Shown: positions 33,882 to 43,325 of the stretch, in pieces
Layout: each line of letters starts with the position of its first letter
Position numbering within the stretch: position 1 is the stretch's first letter
Assembly (NCBI GenBank): GCA_020854035.1
Contig: JADZGE010000087.1
Coordinates: forward strand, 80,886-144,885
Length of the DNA: 64,000 nt
Origin: Burkholderiales bacterium
Lineage (GTDB): Bacteria; Pseudomonadota; Gammaproteobacteria; Burkholderiales; SG8-41
Reading direction: 5' to 3'
Position numbers and translations under genes: made by a program
Notes under the pieces: model-generated
The model's input: only the letters and a program-made list of their open reading frames with translations
What the model was told of the DNA's origin: nothing
Database searches by the model: none

Positions 33882-34406
33882 TCAGGATTCATCCGGGCGC
33901 AGCTCCTGCCGGTAGCGCTTGTAGCGGGCGGAATAGCTCGCGGCGATCCGGTTCACCCCGGCGATCTCCTCGGGAGTGAGTTGCCGCACGATCCTGCCGG
34001 GCGAACCGAGCACCATCGACCCCTCGGGGATGACCTTGCCTTCGGTGATCAGCGAATTCGCGCCGATCAGGCAGTTGCGCCCGACCTTCGCCCCGTTCAG
34101 GATCACGCTCTTGATGCCGACGAGGCTGCCTTCGCCGACCGTGCAGCCGTGCAGCATCGCCATGTGCCCGACGCTCACGTTCCTCTCGAGCGTCAGCGGA
34201 AAGCCCGGGTCGGCGTGCAGGACGCAGCCGTCCTGTATCTGCGAGTTCTCGCCGATGGTGATGACCTCGCTGTCGCCGCGCACCACGCAGTTCCACCACA
34301 CGCTCGCGTTGTCCTCCAGCACCACCGTGCCGATCACGACCGCGCCGGGCGCGATCCAGTAGTCGCCCTTGCACAGCACGCGCCGCTCGCCGAGGGAATA
34401 CTTCAT
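33882..34406 (-). CDS. Gamma-class carbonic anhydrase-like hexapeptide protein
   Basis: Protein of 174 residues, a left-handed beta-helix: repeated [LIV]-G-x(4) hexapeptides such as VIGTVVLEDNASVWWNCVVR, GENSQIQDGCVLHADPG and VSVGHMAMLHGCTVGEGSLV. Metal-binding histidines are in VLHADPG, VGHMAML and LHGC, the spacing of Cam/YrdA-type gamma carbonic anhydrases. The acidic proton-shuttle loop of archaeal Cam is not evident, so activity is unproven, as for most bacterial members. The gene begins 7 bases after the hppA stop and is the last of the nine-gene minus-strand run. Confidence 0.88.
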   Translation of the reverse strand: MKYSLGERRVLCKGDYWIAPGAVVIGTVVLEDNASVWWNCVVRGDSEVITIGENSQIQDGCVLHADPGFPLTLERNVSVGHMAMLHGCTVGEGSLVGIKSVILNGAKVGRNCLIGANSLITEGKVIPEGSMVLGSPGRIVRQLTPEEIAGVNRIAASYSARYKRYRQELRPDES

Positions 34407-34413
34407 GACTCGC

Positions 34414-36486
34414 TCAGAGCAGCGGCACGATGAGCAGCGCCACGATGCTGATGATCTTGATGAGCGGGTTGACGGCCGGACCCGCGGTGTCCTTGTAGGG
34501 ATCGCCCACGGTGTCGCCCGTCACGGCCGCCTTGTGGGCGTCGGAGCCCTTGCCGCCGTGGTTGCCGTCCTCGATGTATTTCTTGGCGTTGTCCCACGCG
34601 CCGCCCCCGGTCGTCATCGAGATCGCGACGAAGAGCCCGGTGACGATCGTTCCCATCAGCACGCCGCCGAGCGCCTTGACGCCCGCGCCGGGCCCCATCA
34701 GCCAGTTCATGCCGAGGGCGACCACGATCGGCACCAGCACCGGCAGCAACGACGGGATCATCATCTCCTTGATCGCCGCGCGCGTGAGCATGTCCACCGC
34801 GCGCGAATAGTCCGGCTTGGCGGTTCCCTCCATGATGCCCTTGATCTCCCTGAACTGGCGGCGCACCTCGACCACGACGGAGCCGGCGGCACGGCCCACC
34901 GCCTCCATCGCCATCGCGCCGAAGAGGTAGGGCACGAGCCCGCCGATGAAAAGTCCGATCACCACCGCCGGGTCCGACAGGTCGAACACGATCGGCTTGC
35001 CCGCCGCCTCGAGCGCGTGGGTGTAGTCCGCGAAGAGCACGAGCGCGGCGAGGCCGGCCGAGCCGATGGCGTAGCCCTTGGTGACCGCTTTCGTCGTGTT
35101 GCCGACCGCGTCGAGCGGATCGGTGATCGCCCGCACTTCCTTCGGCAGTTCGGCCATCTCCGCGATGCCGCCCGCGTTGTCGGTGATCGGGCCATACGCG
35201 TCGAGCGCGACGATGATGCCGGTCATGGAGAGCATCGCGGTCGCCGCGATGGCGAGCCCGTAGAGGCCCGCCATGTGGTAGGCCGCGTAGATGCTCGCGC
35301 ACACGGCGATCACCGGCCATGCCGTCGCGCGCATCGACACGCCGAGGCCGGCGATGATGTTGGTGGCGTGCCCCGTGGTGGAGGCCGCGGCGACGTGGCG
35401 CACCGGGGCGAACTCCGTCGCCGTGTAGTACTCGGTGATCACCACCATGAGGGCGGTCAGCACGAGGCCCACCAGCGCCGCGCCGAGCAGTTTCAACGGC
35501 GTCAACTCCGGGTATTGCGCGCTGATGCCGCCCATCATGCCGTAGGTGACCGCGACGAAACCGATCGCCGCGATGACGCCCGAGACGATGACGCCCTTGT
35601 AGAGCGCGTTCATGATCTTCGAGCCCGGGCTCGCCTTGACGAAGTAGCAGCCGATGATCGAGGCGATTATCGACACGCCGCCGAGCGCGAGCGGATAGGT
35701 CGCCGCGAGGCCGGCGACCTCCGGCTTGGACAGGAGCAGCGCGCCGAGGAGCATGGTCGCGATGATGGTGACCGCGTAGGTCTCGAAGAGGTCGGCCGCC
35801 ATGCCCGCGCAGTCGCCGACGTTGTCGCCCACGTTGTCGGCGATCACCGCGGGGTTGCGCGGATCGTCTTCCGGGATGCCGGCCTCCACCTTGCCCACGA
35901 GGTCGGCGCCGACGTCGGCGCCCTTGGTGAATATGCCCCCGCCCAGCCGCGCGAAGATCGAGATGAGCGAGCCGCCGAAGGCGAGGCCGATCAGCGGCTG
36001 CGCGATTTCCTTTATCGAGGCGCCGTGGGGGGCCGACCCGTGCAGGACCCAGAAAAACGCCGTCACGCCGAGCAGTGCGAGACCCACCACCAGCATGCCG
36101 GTTACCGCACCGCCCCGGAATGCGATGGTGAGCGCCGCGTTGAGGCCCTGCCGGGCCGCCTCCGCAGTGCGCACGTTGGAGCGCACCGACACGTTCATGC
36201 CGATGTAGCCGGTCAATCCCGAGAGGATGGCGCCGATCGCGAAGCCGATCGCGGTCGACCAGGAGCCCAGCGCGGCGCCGATCAGCACGAAGAGCACCAC
36301 GCCGACGATCGCGATCGTCCTGTACTGGCGGTTGAGGTAGGCCGTCGCGCCCTGCTCGACCGCCGCCGCGATTTCGCGCATGCGCTCGCTCCCAGACGGC
36401 TGCGCCAGTATCCACCGGATCCAGATGCCGCCAAAGACGATGGCGATGACGGCGCACGCGAACGCAAACAGCAATCCCTGAGACAT
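34414..36486 (-). CDS. hppA: Membrane-bound proton-pumping pyrophosphatase (K+-independent type)
   Basis: Protein of 690 residues with about 16 helices. Hydrolyses PPi and pumps protons out of the cytoplasm. Substrate site motifs: [20 protein letters not shown] and [20 protein letters not shown] (about 200-240), [17 protein letters not shown] (about 425-441) and the C-terminal [20 protein letters not shown]. In [10 protein letters not shown] (about 461-470) Lys occupies the position where K+-dependent pumps have Ala, so the enzyme should be K+-independent. AAGGGG precedes ATG 36486. Its upstream neighbour is a PPi-type phosphofructokinase gene, a functional pair around pyrophosphate. Confidence 0.95.
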   Translation of the reverse strand: MSQGLLFAFACAVIAIVFGGIWIRWILAQPSGSERMREIAAAVEQGATAYLNRQYRTIAIVGVVLFVLIGAALGSWSTAIGFAIGAILSGLTGYIGMNVSVRSNVRTAEAARQGLNAALTIAFRGGAVTGMLVVGLALLGVTAFFWVLHGSAPHGASIKEIAQPLIGLAFGGSLISIFARLGGGIFTKGADVGADLVGKVEAGIPEDDPRNPAVIADNVGDNVGDCAGMAADLFETYAVTIIATMLLGALLLSKPEVAGLAATYPLALGGVSIIASIIGCYFVKASPGSKIMNALYKGVIVSGVIAAIGFVAVTYGMMGGISAQYPELTPLKLLGAALVGLVLTALMVVITEYYTATEFAPVRHVAAASTTGHATNIIAGLGVSMRATAWPVIAVCASIYAAYHMAGLYGLAIAATAMLSMTGIIVALDAYGPITDNAGGIAEMAELPKEVRAITDPLDAVGNTTKAVTKGYAIGSAGLAALVLFADYTHALEAAGKPIVFDLSDPAVVIGLFIGGLVPYLFGAMAMEAVGRAAGSVVVEVRRQFREIKGIMEGTAKPDYSRAVDMLTRAAIKEMMIPSLLPVLVPIVVALGMNWLMGPGAGVKALGGVLMGTIVTGLFVAISMTTGGGAWDNAKKYIEDGNHGGKGSDAHKAAVTGDTVGDPYKDTAGPAVNPLIKIISIVALLIVPLL

Positions 36487-36619
36487 GTCAATTCCCCTTC
36501 GGTTGTTCGATCACCGGCGTCGCCGGCCGGCTGCCCCGCGCCGCCTCCCGGCCTCCGTCGGGCGGGGCATCGGGCGCACAGGTCCTTCCCTCGCATCCGC
36601 CCGGCGGGCGCGGGCGCGT

Positions 36620-37882
36620 TCAGATCCTGAACTCGCTCCCGAGCCGCTTCGCCACCGGCGCGTTCCTGAGCTTCACGTACGCCGGCAGCCCGTTGCGGTA
36701 GGGCGGGTAGTCCTCCCCGACGACAAGGGGCGCGAGATACCTGCGGCACTTCGGCGTGATGTGAAAGCCATCCGCGGTGATGAAGTCGCGCGGCATCATC
36801 TTCTCCGCGTTGGCGACGTCCTTCAGGTCGGCCACTCCGATCTCCCACCGGTAGGGCCTGCTCGATTTCCGCACGATGACGGGCATCACGCCGCTCCTGC
36901 CCTTCACGGCGAGTTCCACCGCCGCCTTGCCCACCGCGTAGGACTGCGCGACGTCGGTGCGCGACGCGACATGGCGCGCCGCGCGCTGCAGGTAGTCGGC
37001 CACCGCCCAGTGGTACTTGTGCTTGAGCCTGTCCTTCACCAGCTGGGCGAGGAGCGGCGCGACGCCGCCCAGTTGCGCGTGACCGAATGCGTCGCGCAGG
37101 CCGGACTCGGAGAGGAACTTGCCGTCGGGCCGGCGCAACCCCTCGGACGCGGCCACGGCGCAGTAGCCGTGACGGCGCACCGTGTCCTCCACGCGCGCGA
37201 GGAACCTGTCCTCGTCGAACTCGATCTCGGGAAACAGCAGCACGTGCGGCGCCTCGCCTTCGGACTCGGCGGCGAGCCCGCAGGCGGCCGTGATCCAGCC
37301 GGCGTGGCGGCCCATCACCGCGAGTCTGAAGACCCGGGTGGACGTGCGCCACATCGAAGCGACGTCGTAGCCCGCCTCGCGGATGCTCGTCGCGACGTAC
37401 TTGGCGACCGATCCGAACCCGGGACAGCAGTCGGTCACCGCGAGGTCGTTGTCAACCGTCTTCGGGATCCCGATGCAAGAGAGCGGGTAGCCGTGCTCCC
37501 GCGCGAACTCAGACACCTTGAACGAGGTGTCCGCCGAATCGTTGCCGCCGTTGTAGAAGAAGTACCCGATATCGTGGGCCTGGAAGACTTCGATCAGGCG
37601 CTCGTACTGCGCGCGATGCTCGTCCGGGCCCTTCAGCTTGTAGCGGCACGAGCCGAATGCGCCGCCCGGCGTCCAGCGCAGCGCCTTCACCGCCGCCGCG
37701 GATTCACGCGAGGTATCGATGAGGTCCTCGGTGAGCGCCCCGATGATGCCGTCGCGTCCGGCAAGTACCTTCCCGATGCGCTCCCGGTGCCTGCGCGCGG
37801 TCTCGATCACCGCGCACGCGGTGGCGTTGATGGTGGCGGTAACGCCGCCGGACTGCGCGTAGAAAGCGTTTTTTCTGGCCAT
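36620..37882 (-). CDS. pfp: Pyrophosphate-dependent 6-phosphofructokinase
   Basis: Protein of 420 residues. The phosphoryl-donor loop reads YFFYNGGNDSADTSFKVSEF (about 108-127), with Asp after GGN-, and the catalytic loop reads IGIPKTVDNDLAVTD (about 138-152), with Lys in PKTxDND. In ATP enzymes these are GGDGS and PGTIDND, so the residues point to PPi as donor. MGRHAGWITAACGLA (about 190-204) binds fructose phosphate. Reversible F6P + PPi = F1,6P2 + Pi. Sits between adk and hppA; all three concern phosphoanhydride balance. Length is typical of short-type PPi enzymes. Confidence 0.88.
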   Translation of the reverse strand: MARKNAFYAQSGGVTATINATACAVIETARRHRERIGKVLAGRDGIIGALTEDLIDTSRESAAAVKALRWTPGGAFGSCRYKLKGPDEHRAQYERLIEVFQAHDIGYFFYNGGNDSADTSFKVSEFAREHGYPLSCIGIPKTVDNDLAVTDCCPGFGSVAKYVATSIREAGYDVASMWRTSTRVFRLAVMGRHAGWITAACGLAAESEGEAPHVLLFPEIEFDEDRFLARVEDTVRRHGYCAVAASEGLRRPDGKFLSESGLRDAFGHAQLGGVAPLLAQLVKDRLKHKYHWAVADYLQRAARHVASRTDVAQSYAVGKAAVELAVKGRSGVMPVIVRKSSRPYRWEIGVADLKDVANAEKMMPRDFITADGFHITPKCRRYLAPLVVGEDYPPYRNGLPAYVKLRNAPVAKRLGSEFRI

Positions 37883-37952
37883 GATGCGGAATGCCGGGCA
37901 AGCCGGGCGCTATTCTACAGCACGCGAGCGCGGCGCGCGCGGCGCGGCGCCC

Positions 37953-38603
37953 CTACTGCCCGCCCAGCGCGGCGAACATGGCGTCGCGAACGCGCTCCAC
38001 CGGGCCGGTCGCTTCTATGCTCACGTAGCGCGGCGGTCCCCTTTTCGAGCGCTCGACGTAATAGTCGACGAGCGGCCTCGTCTGGGCATGATACGTGGTG
38101 ATCCGGCGCAGTATGGTCGGCTCGGCGTCATCGGCGCGCTGCACCAGGTCTTCCCCGGTCACGTCGTCCTTGCCCCGGACCTTCGGCGGGTTGTAGACGA
38201 CGTGGTAGGTGCGTCCCGATGGCGGGTGCACGCGCCGGCCGGTGAGCCGCCGCAGCACCTCGTCATCGTCGATCCGGAATTCGATGACGAAGTCGAAGTC
38301 GAGGTCGGCCTCCTGCAATGCCCGCGCCTGCGGAATCGTGCGCGGAAAGCCGTCGATGATGTAGCCGTTGGCGCAATCGGCTTCCCTCACGCGCTGCTTG
38401 ACGAGCTCGATCACGACGTGATCCGGCACGAGCTCGCCGCGGTCCATGTAGCGGCGCGCCTCGTTGCCGAGCGGCGTGCCGGCCTTGATCGCCGCGCGCA
38501 GCATGTCGCCGGTCGAAATCTGGGGAATGCGGTACCGGTCCATCAGGAACTGCGCCTGCGTACCCTTGCCCGCCCCGGGCATGCCCAACAGCATCACTTT
38601 CAT
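37953..38603 (-). CDS. adk: Adenylate kinase
   Basis: Protein of 216 residues from ATG 38603 with GGGAG upstream. P-loop [20 protein letters not shown] (1-20), AMP site [31 protein letters not shown] (about 80-99) and a long LID ([18 protein letters not shown]) without zinc cysteines, as in Gram-negative enzymes. Converts ATP + AMP to 2 ADP. In the nine-gene run between kdsB and the PPi-PFK gene. Confidence 0.96.
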   Translation of the reverse strand: MKVMLLGMPGAGKGTQAQFLMDRYRIPQISTGDMLRAAIKAGTPLGNEARRYMDRGELVPDHVVIELVKQRVREADCANGYIIDGFPRTIPQARALQEADLDFDFVIEFRIDDDEVLRRLTGRRVHPPSGRTYHVVYNPPKVRGKDDVTGEDLVQRADDAEPTILRRITTYHAQTRPLVDYYVERSKRGPPRYVSIEATGPVERVRDAMFAALGGQ

Positions 38604-38665
38604 CGCGATCTCCCGCGGCGGAATGTAGCATTTCCCGCGCGATCGCGCGGGAGGAAACGAGACGT

Positions 38666-39421
38666 TCAGCGAAGCAGCGCGCGCACCCGGTCCAGGTCGG
38701 CCGGCGTGTCCACGCCCGGACCGGCCGAACGCCGCGTGACGGCCACCGCGATGCGATACCCGTTCGCGAGCGCGCGCAGTTGCTCGAGCGCCTCGAAGCG
38801 TTCGAGCGCGGCGGGCTCGAGGCGCGCGTAACGGCGCAGGAATCCGGCGCGGTAGGCGTAGACGCCGAGATGCCGGTAGGCGGGCAGGCCCGCCGGCAGG
38901 CGCCGGATGCCGCCCGCGAAGGCGTCCCGCGCCCACGGCACCGGCGCCCGGCTGAAATAGAGCGCGTAGCCGGCGCGGTCGAGCACGACCTTGACCACGT
39001 TCGCGCTGGCGAACTCGCGCACCTCGCGGATGGGATGGCAGGCCGTCGACATCTGCGCCGCGCGACGCCGCGCGAGCCCGGTGGCGACGTCGCGGATGAG
39101 TCCGGGATCGATGAGCGGCTCGTCTCCCTGCACGTTGACGATGATGTGCCCGGCGGGGTAGCGGCGGCGCGCGGCGACTTCCGCGAGCCGGTCCGTGCCG
39201 CAGGCGTGACGGGCGCTCGTCATGACGAAGTCGTGCCCGAAGCGGGCGGCGGCCGCGGCGATCTCCGCGTGGTCGGTGGCGATCAGGACCTCCGCGGCGC
39301 CGCTGCGCCTCGCCCGGTCGGCGACGCGCACGACCATCGGCCGGCCGGCGATGTCGGCGAGCGGCTTGCCGGGAAAGCGGCGAGATGCGTGGCGAGCGGG
39401 GATGATGACCGAGAACTTCAT
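38666..39421 (-). CDS. kdsB: CMP-KDO synthetase
   Basis: Protein of 251 residues. Activates KDO with CTP for lipopolysaccharide inner core. Nucleotide-binding start [20 protein letters not shown] (5-24), [31 protein letters not shown] (about 74-84) and [15 protein letters not shown] (about 95-109) are all typical; the metal-binding Asp is in QGDEP. Downstream of the Trm112-like gene by 81 bases that contain an inverted repeat. Confidence 0.95.
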   Translation of the reverse strand: MKFSVIIPARHASRRFPGKPLADIAGRPMVVRVADRARRSGAAEVLIATDHAEIAAAAARFGHDFVMTSARHACGTDRLAEVAARRRYPAGHIIVNVQGDEPLIDPGLIRDVATGLARRRAAQMSTACHPIREVREFASANVVKVVLDRAGYALYFSRAPVPWARDAFAGGIRRLPAGLPAYRHLGVYAYRAGFLRRYARLEPAALERFEALEQLRALANGYRIAVAVTRRSAGPGVDTPADLDRVRALLR

Positions 39422-39496
39422 CGGGAATCAGGATCCGGGACCCGGGATTCGGAGCGCCGCCGCGCGGCGTGAACGTGGCGGCTGGATCCTGAATCC
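39422..39496. repeat. Inverted repeat between kdsB and the Trm112-like gene
   Basis: Arms GGAATCAGGATCC (39422-39434) and GGATCCTGAATCC (39484-39496) match with one mismatch. The interior has more words of the same style (GGGACCCGGGATTCGG). A transcript stem here could separate the Trm112-like and kdsB messages. Confidence 0.7.
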
Positions 39497-39502
39497 GGAA
39501 TC

Positions 39503-39682
39503 CTAGATTTCTTCCTCCGGCGGGAGTTTTCGCGCCTCCTCCTCCAGCATCACCGGAATGTCGTCCACCACCGGGTAGGCGAGCCGGCACGGGCGGCACA
39601 CGAACTCCCCCGGGCTCTTGCGGTAGAGGAGGGGGCCCTTGCAGAGCGGGCAGACCAGCACGTCGAGCAGCTTGCTGTCCAT
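39503..39682 (-). CDS. Trm112-family small zinc-ribbon protein (YcaR-like)
   Basis: A 59-residue protein: [20 protein letters not shown] at the start, then [20 protein letters not shown]. The CPLC and CRPC pairs would bind zinc, and the [11 protein letters not shown] ending is characteristic of the bacterial UPF0434/Trm112 family normally found between lpxK and kdsB, exactly as here. Function in bacteria is not established; eukaryotic Trm112 stabilises methyltransferases. Confidence 0.92.
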   Translation of the reverse strand: MDSKLLDVLVCPLCKGPLLYRKSPGEFVCRPCRLAYPVVDDIPVMLEEEARKLPPEEEI

Positions 39683-39725
39683 GGCAGGCAGACCTGTCGG
39701 GGAAATCAGTGAAGCTCCGGCGCGC

Positions 39726-40763
39726 TCACGGCCGCCGCCCCGGCCCGGCGCCCGCCGCGGCGTCGAGCCGCCGGAGCACGAATTCGCCGAAACCCGCCGT
39801 CATCTCGGCCTCCACCGGCAGCACCCAGTGCGTTTCGCACCCGAATTCGCGGCATTTTACCGCATCCTTCTCGGTCATCACGACCGCTCCGGCACCGGGA
39901 AAATCGAGGTCGGCGGCCCGGAAGCGGTGATGGTCGGGGAACGGGTGAGCGACGAACGTGAGGCCAAGCCGCTGCAGGTGGCGGAAGAAGCGGTCGGGGT
40001 CCCCGATTCCGGCGACGGCGTGCAGCGGGCGGCCGCGCAGTTCACCGGGGAGGGCGCGATGCGATTCGTTCACGAGGTTGTAGAACTCCCCGCCCCGCAG
40101 CGTCATGCCGAAGCGCGGCACCCCCGCCGCGCGCGGGCCGCCCGGGGCGGGCGTCGCGTCATCGCCCTCGTTGACGACGATCGCGTCGACCGACGAGAGT
40201 CGCGACGGCGGCTCGCGCAGCGGCCCCGCCGGGAGGAGCCAGCCGTTGCCGAGGCCGCGCGCGGCGTCCACCACGCAAAGCTCCACCGTGCGCGCGAGCC
40301 CGTAGTGCTGCAGGCCGTCGTCGCTGATCAGGACGTCGCAGCGGGGCCGCGCGGCGAGCAGCGCGCCTGCCGCGGCGCGGCGGTCCGCGCCGGTCCAGGT
40401 CTCGCAGCCGCTGCGGCGCGCGATGAGCACCGGCTCGTCGCCGCAATCCGACGGGTCCGTGTCCGGTGTCACGCGGCAGGGCGCGGTGCGACGGCCCCCG
40501 TAGCCGCGGCTCACGATGCCCGGCTCGCGGCCTCGCGCGCGCAGGAAGTTCGCGAGCCACAGCACCGCCGGCGTCTTCCCGGTGCCGCCCACGCGCAGGT
40601 TGCCCACCACGACGACCGGCACCGGCAGCGTGAGCGCGGTAGCGAGGCCGTTCCGGTAGGCGGCCCGCCGCAGGCCGGCCGCCGCGCGAAAGAGGAGACT
40701 CAACGGGAAGAGCAGCGCGGAGACCGGGGTGACGCGTTCCCAGTGTGCGGCGAGCCAGCTCAT
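39726..40763 (-). CDS. lpxK: Tetraacyldisaccharide 4'-kinase
   Basis: Protein of 345 residues from ATG 40763 ([11 protein letters not shown]); an ATG 11 codons upstream would add arginine-rich sequence unlike the family. Phosphorylates the lipid A precursor at 4'. An N-terminal hydrophobic anchor ([17 protein letters not shown]) is followed by the P-loop [20 protein letters not shown] (about 48-67), [25 protein letters not shown] (catalytic Asp pair, about 146-161) and MTEKDAVKC. Inner membrane, cytosolic face. Confidence 0.94.
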   Translation of the reverse strand: MSWLAAHWERVTPVSALLFPLSLLFRAAAGLRRAAYRNGLATALTLPVPVVVVGNLRVGGTGKTPAVLWLANFLRARGREPGIVSRGYGGRRTAPCRVTPDTDPSDCGDEPVLIARRSGCETWTGADRRAAAGALLAARPRCDVLISDDGLQHYGLARTVELCVVDAARGLGNGWLLPAGPLREPPSRLSSVDAIVVNEGDDATPAPGGPRAAGVPRFGMTLRGGEFYNLVNESHRALPGELRGRPLHAVAGIGDPDRFFRHLQRLGLTFVAHPFPDHHRFRAADLDFPGAGAVVMTEKDAVKCREFGCETHWVLPVEAEMTAGFGEFVLRRLDAAAGAGPGRRP

Positions 40764-40824
40764 GTGCGGGTGACCGGGGAACCGCGCGGCCCGCATGCGC
40801 CGCTCGCCGCGCTCCGGTCGGCGG

Positions 40825-41244
40825 TCAATTCGCGGCGGCCTGCGTGGTGAAGGTGATCCTGCCGTAGCCGGCCATGCGGGCCGCTTCCATCACGGTGATG
40901 ACCGACTGGTGCGGGGCACGGGCATCGGCGCTGATGACGACGATCGGCTCCTTCATGGCGCCGCCGACGCGTTTCAGCTCCTGGCTCAAGGGCGCCGAGC
41001 CGCTTTGCGCCAGCGCCCGCTTGTTGACCGAGTAGTTGCCTTGCGCGTCGACCGCGACGTCGATCTGGTCGGCGCGCTCGGGCTGGCGCTCGGCTTCGGC
41101 GGTCGGCAGGTTGATCTGGAGCTCCGCGTATCGCGAGTAGGTGGTCGTGACCATCAGGAAGATGAGGATCACGAGCAGCACGTCGATCAACGGGATGAAG
41201 TTGATCTCGGGCTCTTCGCGGAACGCCCGCGGACGCAGTCTCAT
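40825..41244 (-). CDS. exbD: ExbD/TolR-family energy-transducing protein
   Basis: Protein of 139 residues. One N-terminal helix, INFIPLIDVLLVILIFLMVT (about 14-33), contains the essential Asp of LIDVLL; the rest is a periplasmic domain ending in GYGRITFTTQAAAN. Uses the proton gradient with ExbB. The ATG overlaps the exbB stop (4-base ATGA overlap), so the pair is translationally coupled. Located just before lpxK, as in many betaproteobacteria; its TonB-like partner is not in the window. Confidence 0.9.
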   Translation of the reverse strand: MRLRPRAFREEPEINFIPLIDVLLVILIFLMVTTTYSRYAELQINLPTAEAERQPERADQIDVAVDAQGNYSVNKRALAQSGSAPLSQELKRVGGAMKEPIVVISADARAPHQSVITVMEAARMAGYGRITFTTQAAAN

Positions 41245-41858
41245 GCCTGGCGCTCGCCCTGCACGATCTCGACCAGCTTGATCGCCTGCAGCTCCATGTC
41301 GACCAGCATGGCGTCGACCTTGGAGCGGAAATGACGGTAGAAAATCATCGAGGGCACGGCGACCACCAGCCCGAAGGCGGTGTTGTAGAGCGCGATGGAA
41401 ATGCCGTGCGCGAGCACCAGCGGATTGCTGCCCTGCGGCGTCTGCGAACCGAAGATCTCGATCATGCCGATGACCGTGCCGAAGAGCCCTAGGAGCGGCG
41501 CGATCGCGGCGATGGTGCCGAGCGTCGTGAGAAACCGCTCGAGGTCGATCGCGACGGAGCGCCCCGCCTCCTCGATCGCCTCCTTGACGATCGACGCCGG
41601 GCTCTTGACGTTCTTCAGCCCCGCCGCGAACACCTGGCCGAGCGGCGACCCGCCCGCCAGGCGCGACATCGACTGGGGCGAAACCCCGTTCTGGCGATAC
41701 TCCTGCACCACCTGCGGCATGAGCTTCGGCGGCATCACGATGCCGGCGCGCAGCGACCACAGCCGCTCGCCGATGATCGCCAGCGCAATGACCGATGCGA
41801 GTATCAGCGGCCAGATCGGCCAGCCCGCCGCTTCCACGAGTGCGAACACGCGCTGCAT
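41241..41858 (-). CDS. exbB: ExbB/TolQ/MotA-family proton channel protein
   Basis: Protein of 205 residues with three helices: an N-terminal one (AAGWPIWPLILASVIALAII), then a cytosolic helical segment, then GTIAAIAPLLGLFGTVIGMI and ISIALYNTAFGLVVAVPSMI. APLLGLFGTVIGM is the family signature. AAGGGGGG lies directly before ATG 41858. First gene of the long minus-strand run down to 33882. Confidence 0.92.
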   Translation of the reverse strand: MQRVFALVEAAGWPIWPLILASVIALAIIGERLWSLRAGIVMPPKLMPQVVQEYRQNGVSPQSMSRLAGGSPLGQVFAAGLKNVKSPASIVKEAIEEAGRSVAIDLERFLTTLGTIAAIAPLLGLFGTVIGMIEIFGSQTPQGSNPLVLAHGISIALYNTAFGLVVAVPSMIFYRHFRSKVDAMLVDMELQAIKLVEIVQGERQA

Positions 41859-41878
41859 CCCCCCTTGAAACTGGCCGT

Positions 41879-41907
41879 AATTTATCCGCGGATGCGGTTT
41901 TCAGCAA
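41879..41907 (-). promoter_or_regulatory. Candidate promoter for exbB-exbD-lpxK run
   Basis: On the minus strand TTGCTG (41907-41902), 17 bases, TAAATT (41884-41879). Transcription would start near 41872, about 13 bases before the exbB ATG, just covering the AAGGGGGG ribosome site. Confidence 0.45.
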
Positions 41908-41933
41908 GTTGAAGTTCGGAATAGAATCGATCC

Positions 41934-43283
41934 ATGGACGAGTGCGTCCCGGACACGGCAGGCGAGGCGCCGGCGCGGGTGATCTCGGTTGCGGAGCTCA
42001 ATCGCGCGGCGCGGGGCGTGATCGAGCGCGAACTGCCGCTCGCCTGGGTGGCGGGCGAGATCTCCAACTTCAAGCGCTACGATTCCGGGCATGCCTATTT
42101 CACGCTGAAGGATTCCGCCGCGCAGGTCGACTGCGTGTTCTTCCGCCACCGCTCGCAGCTGCTGGGGTGGCAGCCGCAGGACGGCATGAAGGTCGAGGTG
42201 AGGGCGAGCCCGACGCTCTACGAGGCGCGCGGCAAGTTCCAGCTCGCCGTGGAGACGATGCGCCGTTCCGGCGTGGGCGCGCTCTACGAAGCGTTCGCGC
42301 GGTTGAAGGCGCGCCTGGAGCGCGAGGGACTGTTCGCGCAGGAGCGCAAGCGGGCGCCCCCACGCTGGCCAGGCCGGGTCGGAGTGGTCACCTCGCCGCA
42401 GGCCGCCGCGCTGCGCGATGTCCTGACGACGCTCGCGCGCCGCATGCCGGGACTGCCGGTGATCCTGTACCCGACGCCCGTGCAGGGCGAGGGCGCGGCC
42501 GCCTCGATCGCGGCGGCGATCGGTGTCGCGAGCGCGCGCGCGGAATGCGACGTCTTGATCGTGTGCCGCGGCGGCGGCGGCATCGAGGACCTCTGGGCGT
42601 TCAACGAAGAGGCCGTGGCGCGCGCGATCGTGGCGAGCGCCGTGCCGGTGGTGACCGGGATCGGGCACGAGACGGATTTCACCATCGCGGATTTCGCCGC
42701 GGACCTCCGGGCGCCGACGCCGAGCGGCGCCGCGGAACGCGTGAGCCCGGATCGCGTGGCACTGCGCCGCCAGGTGGCGCACTCCGCCGCCCGCCTGCGG
42801 CGCGCCGCGGCGCGGCGCCTCGAGGACCGGATGCAGCGCCTCGATTACCTGTCGCGGCGGCTCGCGCACCCGGGCGAGCGCATGCGGGCGCGGCTCGCCG
42901 AGCTCGGGCACCTCGCGCGCCGCCTCGCGGGCGCCGCGCGGCACGGCCTCGCGGGTCGCGCGTGGGGGGCCCGCGAACTCGCGGGGCGGCTCACCGCCGC
43001 GGCGCCCGATGTTGCCGCGCTCGCCGCGCGGAACTCGGATTTCGCCCGCCGGCTGCGGCAGGCGGCGCGCCGTCGCGTCGAGAGCGCCGGGGCCGCGGTC
43101 GCCGCGGCCGCCTCGCACCTCGGGCACCTCGACCCGCAGCAGGTGCTGGAGCGCGGCTACAGCATCGCGGAGACCGCGGCGGGTGCCATCGTCCGCGACG
43201 CCTCAAGACTCTCGGTCGGCGAGCCGTTGAACATACGGTTTGCCCGGGGCCGCGCCGGTGTCGAGGTAAGGCACAAGGAGTAG
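41934..43283 (+). CDS. xseA: Exodeoxyribonuclease VII large subunit
   Basis: Protein of 449 residues. An OB-fold N-terminus (ISVAELNRAARGVIERELPL, VAGEISNFKRYDSGHAYFTL) is followed by the catalytic core PGRVGVVTSPQAAALRDVLT (about 142-161), DVLIVCRGGGGIEDLWAFNE (about 204-223) and GIGHETDFTIADFAADLRAP (about 240-259), then a long helical tail ending LERGYSIAET. Degrades single-stranded DNA with the small subunit XseB, not encoded nearby. A -10-like TAGAAT ends 7 bases before the ATG, raising the possibility of a leaderless message. Confidence 0.95.
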   Translation: MDECVPDTAGEAPARVISVAELNRAARGVIERELPLAWVAGEISNFKRYDSGHAYFTLKDSAAQVDCVFFRHRSQLLGWQPQDGMKVEVRASPTLYEARGKFQLAVETMRRSGVGALYEAFARLKARLEREGLFAQERKRAPPRWPGRVGVVTSPQAAALRDVLTTLARRMPGLPVILYPTPVQGEGAAASIAAAIGVASARAECDVLIVCRGGGGIEDLWAFNEEAVARAIVASAVPVVTGIGHETDFTIADFAADLRAPTPSGAAERVSPDRVALRRQVAHSAARLRRAAARRLEDRMQRLDYLSRRLAHPGERMRARLAELGHLARRLAGAARHGLAGRAWGARELAGRLTAAAPDVAALAARNSDFARRLRQAARRRVESAGAAVAAAASHLGHLDPQQVLERGYSIAETAAGAIVRDASRLSVGEPLNIRFARGRAGVEVRHKE

Positions 43284-43325
43284 GATGAGCCCCGGGAGCA
43301 CCCGCCGTGCCTACCGGGAGTGGTA

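Noticed and set aside
34403..36630. Very long open frames (about 680-750 codons) on both strands over hppA
   Set aside because: Arg/His/Asp-rich low-complexity translations of GC-rich DNA; the HppA frame has all membrane and catalytic motifs.
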